Part shown: in pieces, positions 50,914-60,437 of the stretch
How the letters are laid out: each line of letters starts with the position of its first letter
Position numbering within the stretch: position 1 is the stretch's first letter
Source of the DNA: Treponema sp.
GTDB lineage: Bacteria; Spirochaetota; Spirochaetia; Treponematales; Breznakiellaceae
Reading direction: 5' to 3'
Length of the DNA stretch: 64,000 nucleotides
NCBI GenBank assembly: GCA_031260245.1
Contig: JAIRKH010000083.1
Coordinates: forward strand, 28,617 to 92,616
Notes under the pieces: generated by a model
The model's input: the letters and a program-made list of their open reading frames with translations, nothing else
Databases searched by the model: none
What the model was told of the DNA's origin: nothing
Made by a program: the position numbers and the translations under genes

Positions 50914-52416
50914 GTGTTTTCTGGAATGATAACCTTAACTGGTATAGAGAAAACATTTTCAAACGGCGTTAAAGCCCTCGATGGAGCGAGTCTGGAACTT
51001 CAAAAAGGCGAGATTCATGCGGTTTTAGGTGAAAACGGCGCGGGTAAGTCTACGCTTATGCATACGCTTGTCGGCTTTTTGAAGGCTGACGCCGGAACCA
51101 TAACAGTTGACGGCAAGGAGAGGCGCTTTTCAGGCTATATAGACGCGATCCACGCGGGTATCGGCATAGTAAAGCAACATCCCTTAATCGTAGATGGATT
51201 CCCCTCATGGGTAGTCTGTGCGCTCGGAGCGGAAGACGGCTTCTTATTCACCCCAAAGAAGTTGCGCGCGCGGGTGGAGTCTATTTGCGAAGAGTGGGGA
51301 TTTCACCTGCCTTTGGATAGAGACTCTTCCTCTCTGACCGCGAGTCAGAGGCAGATTGTCGCAGTGGTCTGTCTTCTCTTGCGCGGCTGTTCCGTATTCA
51401 TCTTCGACGAAGTTACGGCGGTGCTTTCCCTCTACGAAACTGAAAGGCTATTCGCGCTTCTCGGACGACTCAAACAAAACGGGGCGAGCATCGCTCTCAT
51501 CTCCCACAAATTGGACGAGACCCTCTCCGTCGCAGACCGTGTTACCGTTCTTCGCAGAGGCAAGACTATTGCAAGTTTCGGCGCAAAGGAATCAAACAGG
51601 GAAACATTAAATGCATTGATGTTTGGAAAGGGATTGGAAGTTGAAGGTCGGGAGGCAAGGGGAGGGGAGGGGGGAAAGATTCTTTGCGTTCAGAATCTTG
51701 CGGTAACTGGGAATGCGGAACTGCCTTTTTTATGGGATGTTACGATGAGCGTTGTCCGCGGTTCCATTGTGGGTGTGGCCGGGGTCAGGGATAGCGGTAC
51801 CGAGACGCTGGAATTGGTTCTTACTGGTTTCTTGAAACAAGATTCAGGGACTATTCGCCTCAACGGTATTGAAATGGATGGGTATCCGCGGACGTTTCGG
51901 GACGCGGGCGGCGCGTATTTGGCTGCCGACCGAATAGGAGTGTGTCTTGCGCCGAATCTGTCTCTGTGGGACAATCTCGTTATACACGCTCATCGGAAAA
52001 ATTGTTTCTTCTTGGACAAGAGCTTCTTGAACGATTGGGTAGATTCTCTTCTGGAGAAGACGAAAGTACAATGGGGAAAAGAAGAGAAAGGGCGTTCTTT
52101 CAAAGAAACAGCGCGGTTTTTTTCAGGCGGTCAGCTTCAGCGGCTTGTTTTGGAGAGGGAACTGGCTGAAAACGCGGGACTACTTGTGCTTTCTGAGCCT
52201 TTCTGGGGCTTGGATACTCAAGCCTGCGCTCATCTTGTTCAAAAACTGAATTCTGTTACAAGGCGCGGAGGCGCTGTTCTTATTTTTTCTGCGGATATTG
52301 ACAATCTTGTTCCACTCTGCGACGAAATCTTCGTCTTACGGAACGGCCGTATCGTTGAAATCATCCGGGGGACCGCAGGAAATCGCAAGCAACGGCTCGT
52401 GAAAGCTATGGTTTAG
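50914..52416 (+). CDS. ABC transporter ATPase, tandem type (nucleoside/BMP class)
   Basis: The 500 residues contain two ATPase domains, as in sugar (RbsA) and nucleoside (BMP-family) importers. Domain 1 has an intact Walker A GENGAGKST and a Walker B VFIFDEVTAVLS, but the signature is atypical (LTASQRQIVAV). Domain 2 has no Walker A (GVAGVRDSGTETLE), a good signature FSGGQLQRLVLER, and LVLSEPFWGLD with Ser in place of the usual Asp. The usual permease genes are not present downstream; the RAYT element begins right after. The start may be the GTG at 50914 or the ATG at 50926. It follows deoD in the same operon. Confidence 0.88.
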   Translation: MFSGMITLTGIEKTFSNGVKALDGASLELQKGEIHAVLGENGAGKSTLMHTLVGFLKADAGTITVDGKERRFSGYIDAIHAGIGIVKQHPLIVDGFPSWVVCALGAEDGFLFTPKKLRARVESICEEWGFHLPLDRDSSSLTASQRQIVAVVCLLLRGCSVFIFDEVTAVLSLYETERLFALLGRLKQNGASIALISHKLDETLSVADRVTVLRRGKTIASFGAKESNRETLNALMFGKGLEVEGREARGGEGGKILCVQNLAVTGNAELPFLWDVTMSVVRGSIVGVAGVRDSGTETLELVLTGFLKQDSGTIRLNGIEMDGYPRTFRDAGGAYLAADRIGVCLAPNLSLWDNLVIHAHRKNCFFLDKSFLNDWVDSLLEKTKVQWGKEEKGRSFKETARFFSGGQLQRLVLERELAENAGLLVLSEPFWGLDTQACAHLVQKLNSVTRRGGAVLIFSADIDNLVPLCDEIFVLRNGRIVEIIRGTAGNRKQRLVKAMV

Positions 52417-52422
52417 CCCAAG

Positions 52423-52455
52423 CCCCCCCTATAGGTCTGACCTATAGGGGGGGGG
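52423..52455. repeat. Long inverted repeat with REP-II palindrome
   Basis: CCCCCCC-TATAGGTCTGACCTATA-GGGGGGGGG is a near-perfect inverted repeat with the 17-nt palindrome TATAGGTCTGACCTATA (52430-52446) in the centre. It can serve as a terminator for the ABC gene. A copy of the core (TAGGTCTGACCTA) lies on the other side of the RAYT gene at 52986-52998. Confidence 0.75.
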
Positions 52456-52936
52456 CTCTTGTAGATACTATCCCCATAATTCCCTGTTTGCGATGGTACG
52501 CCCCACCCCATTCCCAGTCTCCCGGTTCCTGCGCCAAACCCGCTTTCACCGGATTCCGGTCTATGTAGTTATATACCGTTAGAAAGTCTTCCTCCCCTTT
52601 TACCTCTCGCGCCCAAAACCGATCCCCCCAAAAATGCCCGGTCTTCCCGTGTAACTTGTTCCACCGTATCGCATATACCATTTTTATCCATTTAAGTACC
52701 ATCGACAGGCTCTCTCCTTTTTCTGGAGTGATAAGGAAATGGAAATGGTTATCCATTATGCAAAAGTTCCATAACTCAAACTTGAATCCTTTCTTGGTTT
52801 TGGCTTCTTGGATGATAGAGATGAATAGGTTTTTCATCACAACGGATTGTAGTTCGGGAACGTGACGGTTAACCTCCGATGAGACATGGTAGGTTAGACC
52901 CATATCGGTTTGTCCACGTGGGCGATGCGATGCCAT
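52442..52936 (-). CDS. REP-associated tyrosine transposase (RAYT), third type
   Basis: This 164-residue Y1-family protein differs clearly from the two copies at 4659 and 29960. It has LTYHVSSEVNRHVPEL, the HUH motif IMDNHFHFLITP (about 59-70), KTGHFWGDRFWAREV and the tyrosine helix VYNYIDRNPVKAGLAQE. It is flanked by a different palindrome (AGGTCTGACCT type). The C-terminus (IVSTRAPPL) runs into the flanking inverted repeat. Such proteins usually recognise the REP family that surrounds them. Confidence 0.9.
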   Translation of the reverse strand: MASHRPRGQTDMGLTYHVSSEVNRHVPELQSVVMKNLFISIIQEAKTKKGFKFELWNFCIMDNHFHFLITPEKGESLSMVLKWIKMVYAIRWNKLHGKTGHFWGDRFWAREVKGEEDFLTVYNYIDRNPVKAGLAQEPGDWEWGGAYHRKQGIMGIVSTRAPPL

Positions 52937-52985
52937 AGTACCCTTATATATGGGTTTATTCTGTATTTTGCTTTGCTTTTTTCGG

Positions 52986-53018
52986 TAGGTCTGACCTATA
53001 GGGAGTGAGGTCTGTCCT
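52986..53018. repeat. REP-II sequences beside RAYT 3
   Basis: TAGGTCTGACCTA (52986-52998) is a palindrome identical to the core on the other side of the RAYT gene. AGGTCTGTCCT (53008-53018) is a related form. Further copies occur at 53754-53764 and, inverted, at 54590-54600 and 54800-54810. The stop codon of the methyltransferase gene lies inside the first. Confidence 0.7.
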
Positions 53019-53718
53019 GCTGAGACGGTTTTTCCACAGCCAGGAAGTAGCGATGACTGATACAGTCAAAGTAACCCTGCCGTTCCATCACGGACTCTAA
53101 CACAGACAACTCTTGTTTAGAGATATTCGCGTTGAAACATTCGGTCAACAAGGGAATATGTTTGATATAATAAAGGACGTCGTCGATACGGTAGAACCGC
53201 TGTTTACCCATACTCTCGCCACAGTCTACGAGACATAAGCCCGCTCGTGCGAATGCGGCTGTGTTTTGCACGAGGTTCCGCCCTGTTATTTTGATAAGCA
53301 TACCCAATGCGGCGCAGAGGTCCAGTGCGTTCATGCCGCCGATTTGCTGTGTGATGAACACACCGCCGGGAGCAAGGGAGCGACAGACCTCGCTGATTTC
53401 GTATTTGCCGTTGCGGTTGAGGATGAGATCGAAAGACGCGTCTGGAAAAGGAAGCAGACAATCGCCGTTGGAGTGTTTGACGCGAACGCGCGCGTCTTTG
53501 ACGTTCCAGACCTGTTCTGGCGCATCGACGGGGAGTTTGTCGACGAACGCGACGCGCGGGGGTAGGGTAGGGAAGCAGTTTAGGAAGTCCGCGTTACCCG
53601 CGAACATATCAAGGATAGATTGTTTACCATGGAGAAACTTTTTGACAATGAGACGCAAGTCCCAAGGGAGAGGCTCCTCCTGCACCCTATTCTTTAGACC
53701 TGACAATTGCGGATTCAT
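52996..53718 (-). CDS. SAM-dependent methyltransferase (class I)
   Basis: This 240-residue protein has SILDMFAGNADFLNCFP (motif I), FPDASFDLILNRNGKYEISEVCRSLAPGGVFITQQIG (motifs II-III, Methyltransf_11 type) and no signal sequence. The substrate is unknown. The last residues (QQDRPHSL) are encoded by a REP-II repeat, and the stop TAG is inside that repeat, so the original C-terminus may have been changed by REP insertion. It starts 4 nt after the stop of the lipoprotein gene upstream on the same strand. Confidence 0.82.
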   Translation of the reverse strand: MNPQLSGLKNRVQEEPLPWDLRLIVKKFLHGKQSILDMFAGNADFLNCFPTLPPRVAFVDKLPVDAPEQVWNVKDARVRVKHSNGDCLLPFPDASFDLILNRNGKYEISEVCRSLAPGGVFITQQIGGMNALDLCAALGMLIKITGRNLVQNTAAFARAGLCLVDCGESMGKQRFYRIDDVLYYIKHIPLLTECFNANISKQELSVLESVMERQGYFDCISHRYFLAVEKPSQQDRPHSL

Positions 53719-53722
53719 TACT

Positions 53723-54259
53723 TTAACCTTTCACCAATCCTTCGCTCCGGATGAGGTCTGTCCTTGTGGAGAGCGCATCCACCGGAACAACGATACCTGA
53801 ACCCCAATTCGCCCACACCGCTTTTGCGTACTTAGTGGAATCCGTTTCAAGAGAAAGTGTTGCAAGATTCGTATCATTGTCTTCAGTCGCGCCGTTACCG
53901 TAGTCCGCGCTCTTGAAAGAAGAAGCATTCTCTAAAGCCTCAAAATCCTGAATGACAACTGGGGCGCCGGCGATAATTTTCTTGATGTCAATATTTAAGT
54001 CTTTCACATAGTATTTCTTGGCCTTTTTATCAGCCTTGTTTTCCGTCTTATGCCCATCTTTAAAAGTGTAGATGGTGTAAGGAATCTTGGTGTAAAGTTT
54101 GCCGTCTCCGAAGCCTTGTACCACATCGCCGTCTTCCGTGTTGGTGATAGTATAGCTCTGTGTGGTAATGCCCGGACCCTCGTCGTCGCCGCTGCAACTT
54201 ACGAGCGTCATGCCGAATGTCAGCATGACCGTCAACAATAATAAAAATGTTTTCTTCAT
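53723..54259 (-). CDS. Lipoprotein of unknown function
   Basis: This 178-residue lipoprotein starts at ATG 54259, chosen because GGAGG precedes it and MKKTFLLLLTVMLTFGMTLVSCSG is a clear lipoprotein signal (VSC lipobox). The mature part has no recognised domain. The signal sequence and about 100 nt of the leader resemble the broken lipoprotein gene at 5636, so the two are paralogous at the 5' end. A REP-II sequence (AGGACAGACCT) encodes part of the C-terminus (TRTDLIRSEG). Cassette E3 lies about 200 nt upstream on the same strand. Confidence 0.75.
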   Translation of the reverse strand: MKKTFLLLLTVMLTFGMTLVSCSGDDEGPGITTQSYTITNTEDGDVVQGFGDGKLYTKIPYTIYTFKDGHKTENKADKKAKKYYVKDLNIDIKKIIAGAPVVIQDFEALENASSFKSADYGNGATEDNDTNLATLSLETDSTKYAKAVWANWGSGIVVPVDALSTRTDLIRSEGLVKG

Positions 54260-54453
54260 AAAACATCCTCCATTAAGAAGCCGCGGAGTCTTCACAATCC
54301 CCAAGGCTTCTGTTTTATTAGGAGCGACTACGTCGCCCGCTTAACCGTTTTCACAAACGGAGAAAGCCTTGAGATGCGCCGTCGTTTACAACGGCAAAAA
54401 TGAGTAGCGAATAATTATGTGGAAAAAGAAAATAAGTCCCGTGTTTTAGTCCG

Positions 54454-54519
54454 CTACTGTGCGGGGGGGGGGGGCATCATGGAAAAGCGTATTCTGGAAG
54501 TATTATGTTTCGCATTCAT
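54454..54519 (-). CDS. Cassette E3 leader peptide with C12 tract
   Basis: A frame of 21 residues begins at ATG 54517-54519 (MNAKHNTSRIRFSMM) and reads PPPPAQ after the C12 tract, then stops. The ATG is 7 nt after the -10, so the transcript would be leaderless. With 11 C the frame would extend to a TGA about 100 nt farther downstream. Confidence 0.4.
   Translation of the reverse strand: MNAKHNTSRIRFSMMPPPPAQ
54463..54474. repeat. G12 homopolymer (C12 on minus strand), cassette E3
   Basis: Twelve G in a row lie in the small E3 frame about 200 nt before the lipoprotein start. Its length is identical to the E1 and E2 tracts. Confidence 0.9.
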
Positions 54520-54526
54520 AGCAATG

Positions 54527-54554
54527 AGTATAGCGCATTTATTTTTTTTGTCAA
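54527..54554 (-). promoter_or_regulatory. Cassette E3 promoter (minus strand)
   Basis: TTGACA (54554-54549), a 16-nt spacer and TATACT (54532-54527) give a strong sigma-70 match on the minus strand. It directs transcription through the C12 tract toward the lipoprotein at 54259. Confidence 0.75.
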
Positions 54555-54653
54555 ACAAAAAACGAAAAAACGTCGGAATTTTCGCATGAAGGACAGACCT
54601 CGTTTGGCGTGCGGTAGTTTACTTTTTATCGTAAACCGTGTAACATAAAGCCT

Positions 54654-55484
54654 ATGGTAAGAACGATAATGATAGGCGATGTGGTAGGAGAGCCGGGGTT
54701 GACGGCTCTGGAAAGAGAATTGCCATCTCTGATACGCGAGTATAAGGCTGATTTCGTAGTAGTGAACGGCGAGAATGCGGCTGACGGTTTCGGTATGACA
54801 GGACAGACCTTGAATCGCATCTTGCAAAGCGGGGCGGACGTTGTAACGTCGGGCAACCACGTTTGGGAAGAGCGCGAATTTTGGAGCGTTTTGGAAAATG
54901 ACGAGCGCGTTCTGCGTCCGGCGAATTACCCGCCGGGCATTCCGGGCCGCGGCTGGCTCAAAACGAGAAAAAACGGCGTCTTCTGGCTTGTTATTAACCT
55001 ACAAGGACGGGACAAGATGAAAAGCATAGATTGCCCGTTCAGGACCTTTGACGCGATATTTTCGGCGCGCGGCGATACTGTACCAGAACGCCACAAAATA
55101 TACGAAATGCCCTATCCGCCCTTCATTACGCTTATTGATTTCCACGCGGAATCCACAAAGGAGAAAGAAGCGCTAGGTTTCTATTTGGGCGCCCGCGCAA
55201 GCGTTATTGTGGGAACGCATACGCACGTACAAACGGCGGATAATCGCGTCCTACCCGGCGGCGCGGCCTATATCACAGATATAGGCATGACTGGCGTTCA
55301 GAATAGCGTTATCGGAATGGATACGCGGATATGCGTGGACCGCGCCGTGAAACAAGTTCTCTACCACATGGAATGCGCGCAGGGGGAAGGATCGGTTCAA
55401 GGCGTTGTTGCGGAAATCGACGAAAATACGGGAAAAGCCCTCTCCATTAAACGGATAGGACATACCGCGTCAGAGCGGGACTAA
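54654..55484 (+). CDS. YmdB-family metallophosphoesterase
   Basis: This 276-residue protein matches the YmdB/YmdB-like group (TIGR00282), dinuclear-metal phosphodiesterases reported to act on 2',3'- or 3',5'-cyclic nucleotides. Motifs are MIGDVVGEPG, VVNGENAADGFGMT, TSGNHVWEEREF and VGTHTHVQTADNRVLPGG. It is preceded by no clear ribosome-binding site. The 3' end overlaps the convergent acetyltransferase gene by 38 nt. Confidence 0.92.
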   Translation: MVRTIMIGDVVGEPGLTALERELPSLIREYKADFVVVNGENAADGFGMTGQTLNRILQSGADVVTSGNHVWEEREFWSVLENDERVLRPANYPPGIPGRGWLKTRKNGVFWLVINLQGRDKMKSIDCPFRTFDAIFSARGDTVPERHKIYEMPYPPFITLIDFHAESTKEKEALGFYLGARASVIVGTHTHVQTADNRVLPGGAAYITDIGMTGVQNSVIGMDTRICVDRAVKQVLYHMECAQGEGSVQGVVAEIDENTGKALSIKRIGHTASERD

Positions 55485-56313
55485 ACGACGACCGAATTAA
55501 ATAACGGGAAAAGCCGTCGAACTCAATTGAGACGTCAATGTATACATCCCCAGTCTCGCGGCTGTTCTTCAAGAAGTCTACCATACGGGCGCAAAGCTCG
55601 GATCCAAGTCCTAATCCCCGGTATTCAGGCTGAACTTCGACTATGAGTCGGCAATTGAAACCGCCGCCCTGCTCCTGCGCCGCGGCAAAACCCGCTATGC
55701 CGCGTTCCGTGGTTTCGGCGACGATGATTTTATCGCTCGTTTCACGTTTGACTTCCACATCATACGCCGCACAGAGCGGGCTCTCGTCAACGCAGGCGCG
55801 ATGCAAAGCCGCTATGGCTGACGCATCGCCAAGAATACAGTCGCGGAACGTAAAATCTTCCAAAACAAGCTCTTGAGTCTCTTCAGGCTCCTCAAAGCCG
55901 ATTTTTTCCATATTCCAAGACTCTCGTAGCCCGTTATACCATTGAACGATGCGCCGCTTCATCTCTCGTTTCTTGAAGGCGAACCAACGCTTTTCCGTTT
56001 CTGGATATTGATTCAACACGTCTTTAAACGCGCGAAAGACTCCTTTCCCTCGTTCAAGGCTTTGCGTCAAAGCGTCTTTGATAACGCTATTCCGACGCCT
56101 GGACACGAATTGTTCCATGACGAGGAACCCGTCCGACGAACGCCATTCAGGAATTCTGATGAAGCGCTCTTCAATACCGCCTTCAATATCGTCGATTTTG
56201 GTATTGATAAGCTTGGACTCCTGCGTATCCAAAAGAAAATTGTTGTTCTGGTCTTCCATACAAAAGAGAATCTCGTCAATTAAAACCTGCGTTAATTCAA
56301 AAAACATACTCAT
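55447..56313 (-). CDS. UPF0158-like / GNAT acetyltransferase fusion
   Basis: The 288 residues combine an N-terminal region like the UPF0158 family (about 1-140, with FCMEDQNNNFLLDTQESKLI, RFIRIPEWRSSDGFLVMEQF and WYNGLRESWNM) and a C-terminal GNAT domain (about 150-288). In the GNAT part, LIVEVQPEYRGLGLGSELCARMVDFL carries the acetyl-CoA motif (RGLGLG). The substrate is unknown. The C-terminus overlaps the convergent ymdB gene by 38 nt, which makes regulation by antisense transcription possible. Confidence 0.78.
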   Translation of the reverse strand: MSMFFELTQVLIDEILFCMEDQNNNFLLDTQESKLINTKIDDIEGGIEERFIRIPEWRSSDGFLVMEQFVSRRRNSVIKDALTQSLERGKGVFRAFKDVLNQYPETEKRWFAFKKREMKRRIVQWYNGLRESWNMEKIGFEEPEETQELVLEDFTFRDCILGDASAIAALHRACVDESPLCAAYDVEVKRETSDKIIVAETTERGIAGFAAAQEQGGGFNCRLIVEVQPEYRGLGLGSELCARMVDFLKNSRETGDVYIDVSIEFDGFSRYLIRSSFSPALTRYVLSV

Positions 56314-56387
56314 ATTATACTATGAAAGAACGGCGTGGTATAGGGTGAAAGACGGCGATACCTCCGACCCTCTATCACAAGACAGAC

Positions 56388-56416
56388 TTGCAATGCAATA
56401 CGAAAAAAGATATAAT
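56388..56416 (+). promoter_or_regulatory. Sigma-70 promoter for galE
   Basis: TTGCAA (56388-56393), a 17-nt spacer and TATAAT (56411-56416) give a good match. The ATG of galE is 60 nt downstream. Confidence 0.7.
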
Positions 56417-56476
56417 ACAAAAAGTCTTTTCAAAACTAAAGTTTTGGATAGTAGCTAATCAATTGGATTAAAAACT

Positions 56477-57442
56477 ATGAATATACTTGTAATCGGCGGC
56501 GCGGGCTACATAGGAAGCCACGTAGCGCGGGAATTTCTGGATAACGGACACAGAGTAACGGCGTTTGACAATCTTTCGAGCGGAACGCGGGAAAACCTGT
56601 TCAAGGACGAAGAGTTCATCTACGGCGACATCCTCGACTATTCGACGCTCTTGCGGGCAATGGGAAACGGCTTTGACGCGTTGATTCACCTTGCGGCCGC
56701 GAAGGCCGCAGGCGAATCCATGCTGAAACCTGAAAAGTACTCTCGACAGAACATAAGCGGAACCGTCAACATCCTCAACGCGGCGCTTGAAGCGGGCGTT
56801 AAAAATATAGTTTTTTCGTCAAGCGCGGCCGTTTACGGCGAGCCGCAATACCTGCCCATTGACGAAAAACACCCAACCAATCCTGAAAATTATTACGGTT
56901 TCACCAAACTGGAGATTGAGCGCTTGCTTTCGTGGTACGAAAAGCTGAAAGGCGTCCGTTTCGCCGCTCTCCGTTACTTCAACGCGGCCGGCTACGACGT
57001 CAAAGGGCGCATCGCCGGACTGGAACAGAATCCCGCAAACCTACTCCCCATTATTATGGAAGTCGCGGCTGGACTGAGGCGGGAATTACGCATATTCGGG
57101 GACGATTACGACACGCGGGACGGCACATGTATCCGCGACTACGTTCATGTGAGCGACCTCGCCGCGGGACACGTCGCGGCGCTTGACTATATCCGCGAAA
57201 ACGCCGCAAGCATCGTCCTCAACTTGGGCAGCGAGAACGGCGTTTCGGTAAAAGAGATGCTCGAAATAGCGCGGCGCGTTACCGGCAAGCCTATTCCGGC
57301 GAGAATCGACGGACGCAGAGCTGGCGACCCCGCGAAGCTTACCGCTTCGTCTCAATACGCTCGCGAGGTTCTCGGCTGGCAAGCCCGCTATTCAGACGCT
57401 GAAACTTTGATTGAAACCACATGGAAAGCGTATCATAAATAA
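56477..57442 (+). CDS. galE: UDP-glucose 4-epimerase
   Basis: GalE interconverts UDP-glucose and UDP-galactose with bound NAD. The 321 residues begin MNILVIGGAGYIGSHVAREF (Rossmann GxxGxxG). The catalytic SSSAAVYG and YYGFTKLEIE (YxxxK) motifs follow, as does RYFNAAGYD, all diagnostic. It provides sugars for lipid-linked polysaccharides or galactose use. lgt follows 10 nt later, so the two may share a transcript. Confidence 0.93.
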   Translation: MNILVIGGAGYIGSHVAREFLDNGHRVTAFDNLSSGTRENLFKDEEFIYGDILDYSTLLRAMGNGFDALIHLAAAKAAGESMLKPEKYSRQNISGTVNILNAALEAGVKNIVFSSSAAVYGEPQYLPIDEKHPTNPENYYGFTKLEIERLLSWYEKLKGVRFAALRYFNAAGYDVKGRIAGLEQNPANLLPIIMEVAAGLRRELRIFGDDYDTRDGTCIRDYVHVSDLAAGHVAALDYIRENAASIVLNLGSENGVSVKEMLEIARRVTGKPIPARIDGRRAGDPAKLTASSQYAREVLGWQARYSDAETLIETTWKAYHK

Positions 57443-57452
57443 GGAGGCTTTT

Positions 57453-58505
57453 TTGTTATTGTCAATAAATTTTCCGTCATGGCTGAAGCCGGAAATCATC
57501 CATGGACTGCCGGTCCGGTGGTATGGGCTGATGTATCTTATTGCTTTCGGCGTCGCGTATCTCCTCTATAAAAGACAAATTAAGGAGAGAAATTTTCCCA
57601 TGAGCGCGGACGACTTGTCGGGCTTATTCTTCTGGGGCATAGCTGGGCTGTTGATTGGCGCGCGCGTGTTCGCTACCATCGTTTACGAAACGAGCGACAT
57701 CTACCGCAGAGAGCCGTGGCTCGTGTTCTGGCCCTTCCGCGACGGACGTTTTACCGGTCTCCAAGGCATGAGCTACCACGGCGGAGTCATTGGCGGGATA
57801 CTAGGTTTCGTCGTTTATAGCGCGGTAAAACGTTTTGACGTACGAGAAATCGCCGATATGTTTGCGGCGAGCATTCCTCTCGGCTACACTTTCGGCAGGA
57901 TCGGCAATTTCATAAACGAGGAGCTTTACGGTAGAATCACCGCGTCTCCCATAGGCATGACGTTTCCCGAAGCGAAGACCTATTCGGCAAGCCTCCCCTG
58001 GGTTCAGGAAATCGCGGAGGAGATAGGTCTCGCCATTCCTTCGCCAGACGCCATGCTTAACCTGCCCCGGCACCCGTCACAGCTTTACGAGGCGCTTATC
58101 GAAGGCGTTGTCCTCTGGGCGATTATTTGGCTTATCCGCAATAAGAAGCCGTTCAAGGGTTTTACCGCGGGAATTTATATTTTGGGGTACGGGCTTTTCC
58201 GATTCTTCATTGAATATTTCCGCGAACCGGACGCGGATCTTGGATATCGTCTTGAAATCGTCAAAACGGATTTGCCCATTGCGCTTTACCATCCGCTCTT
58301 GAGTTTCTCAACGGGTCAGATATTATGCTTTGCAATGGTAGCCGTCGGAGTCGCCTGGCTTGTCGTAGCGGCGAATCTATCGAATCGCAAGCCAGTACGG
58401 GTCTACGAAAAGCCTGCCGGGAACGGAAGGAAAAACCGCACTGTCCAAGACCGCGAGGCGGACAGGAAGACGCGGCGGATGAAGAGGCGGAAAGCCGGAA
58501 AATGA
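57453..58505 (+). CDS. lgt: Prolipoprotein diacylglyceryl transferase
   Basis: Lgt adds diacylglycerol to the lipobox cysteine of prolipoproteins, in the inner membrane. The sequence has seven or so helices and the Lgt signature RIGNFINEELYGR (about 160-172), and also SYHGGVIGG, HPSQLYEALIEG and FRFFIEYFREPD. I chose the TTG at 57453 since AAGGAGG lies 5 nt upstream; the ORF-track start at 57411 is inside galE. A basic tail of about 40 residues (RKNRTVQDREADRKTRRMKRR) is longer than usual. It processes lipoproteins such as those at 54259 and 62273. Confidence 0.95.
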   Translation: MLLSINFPSWLKPEIIHGLPVRWYGLMYLIAFGVAYLLYKRQIKERNFPMSADDLSGLFFWGIAGLLIGARVFATIVYETSDIYRREPWLVFWPFRDGRFTGLQGMSYHGGVIGGILGFVVYSAVKRFDVREIADMFAASIPLGYTFGRIGNFINEELYGRITASPIGMTFPEAKTYSASLPWVQEIAEEIGLAIPSPDAMLNLPRHPSQLYEALIEGVVLWAIIWLIRNKKPFKGFTAGIYILGYGLFRFFIEYFREPDADLGYRLEIVKTDLPIALYHPLLSFSTGQILCFAMVAVGVAWLVVAANLSNRKPVRVYEKPAGNGRKNRTVQDREADRKTRRMKRRKAGK

Positions 58506-58665
58506 CGGCGCTCATTGGCGTAAGTCCGATAAGTCAGACCCGTAAGTCCTCCTGCGCGCCATAAAATAGTCTCCGCTTGCTTGCAAGCGGAGACGTCAAG
58601 ACGGGGACAGCGGCGCCCCTCAAACAACGCCCCATTAAGAAGTCTTTAAACAGGCTACGCTATGC

Positions 58666-60216
<1,551 letters not shown>

Positions 60217-60237
60217 TCAATTACGACTTGCGTGTCC

Positions 60238-60379
60238 TCACGCCCGCGACGCGGTGTCAGACACGCGCCCCGTGCGACCCCATGCGCGGCGTATGGCACC
60301 CGCGCCCCCCCCCGCCCTCGCCCTGCGACTCGCCCGCGTAGCGTCCGACGCCCGCGACGCGGTGTCAGACACGCGCCCC
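60238..60379. repeat. Direct repeat of about 31 bp with REP-I cores
   Basis: CGCCCGCGACGCGGTGTCAGACACGCGCCCC occurs twice (about 60240-60270 and 60348-60378), each containing the palindrome GTGTCAGACAC (60254-60264 and 60362-60372). The segment between is very G/C-rich and has a 9-C run. The pair stands between abfA and cassette E2. Confidence 0.75.
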
Positions 60380-60437
60380 TGTTGCTTTCCTTGTATTTAC
60401 TTTTTACTTATTATTAACATTTTTTACAAAAAACCGC

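Larger units (their letters stand above)
54260..54653. other. Leader region with cassette E3
   Basis: The minus strand holds, from the lipoprotein outward: the conserved leader block with possible hairpins (AAGGCTT...AAGCCTT), the C12 tract, the small E3 frame and its promoter. A REP-II copy (54590-54600) follows near the start of ymdB. No other gene is evident. Confidence 0.6.

Noticed and set aside
52423-52455. G9/C7 runs as a further phase-variable tract
   Set aside because: They are the two arms of one inverted repeat and lie just outside or at the extreme end of the RAYT frame, so they look like a terminator/REP stem.
60305-60313. C9 run before cassette E2
   Set aside because: It is short, lies in a GC-rich segment without a supported reading frame, and has no promoter arrangement like E1-E3.
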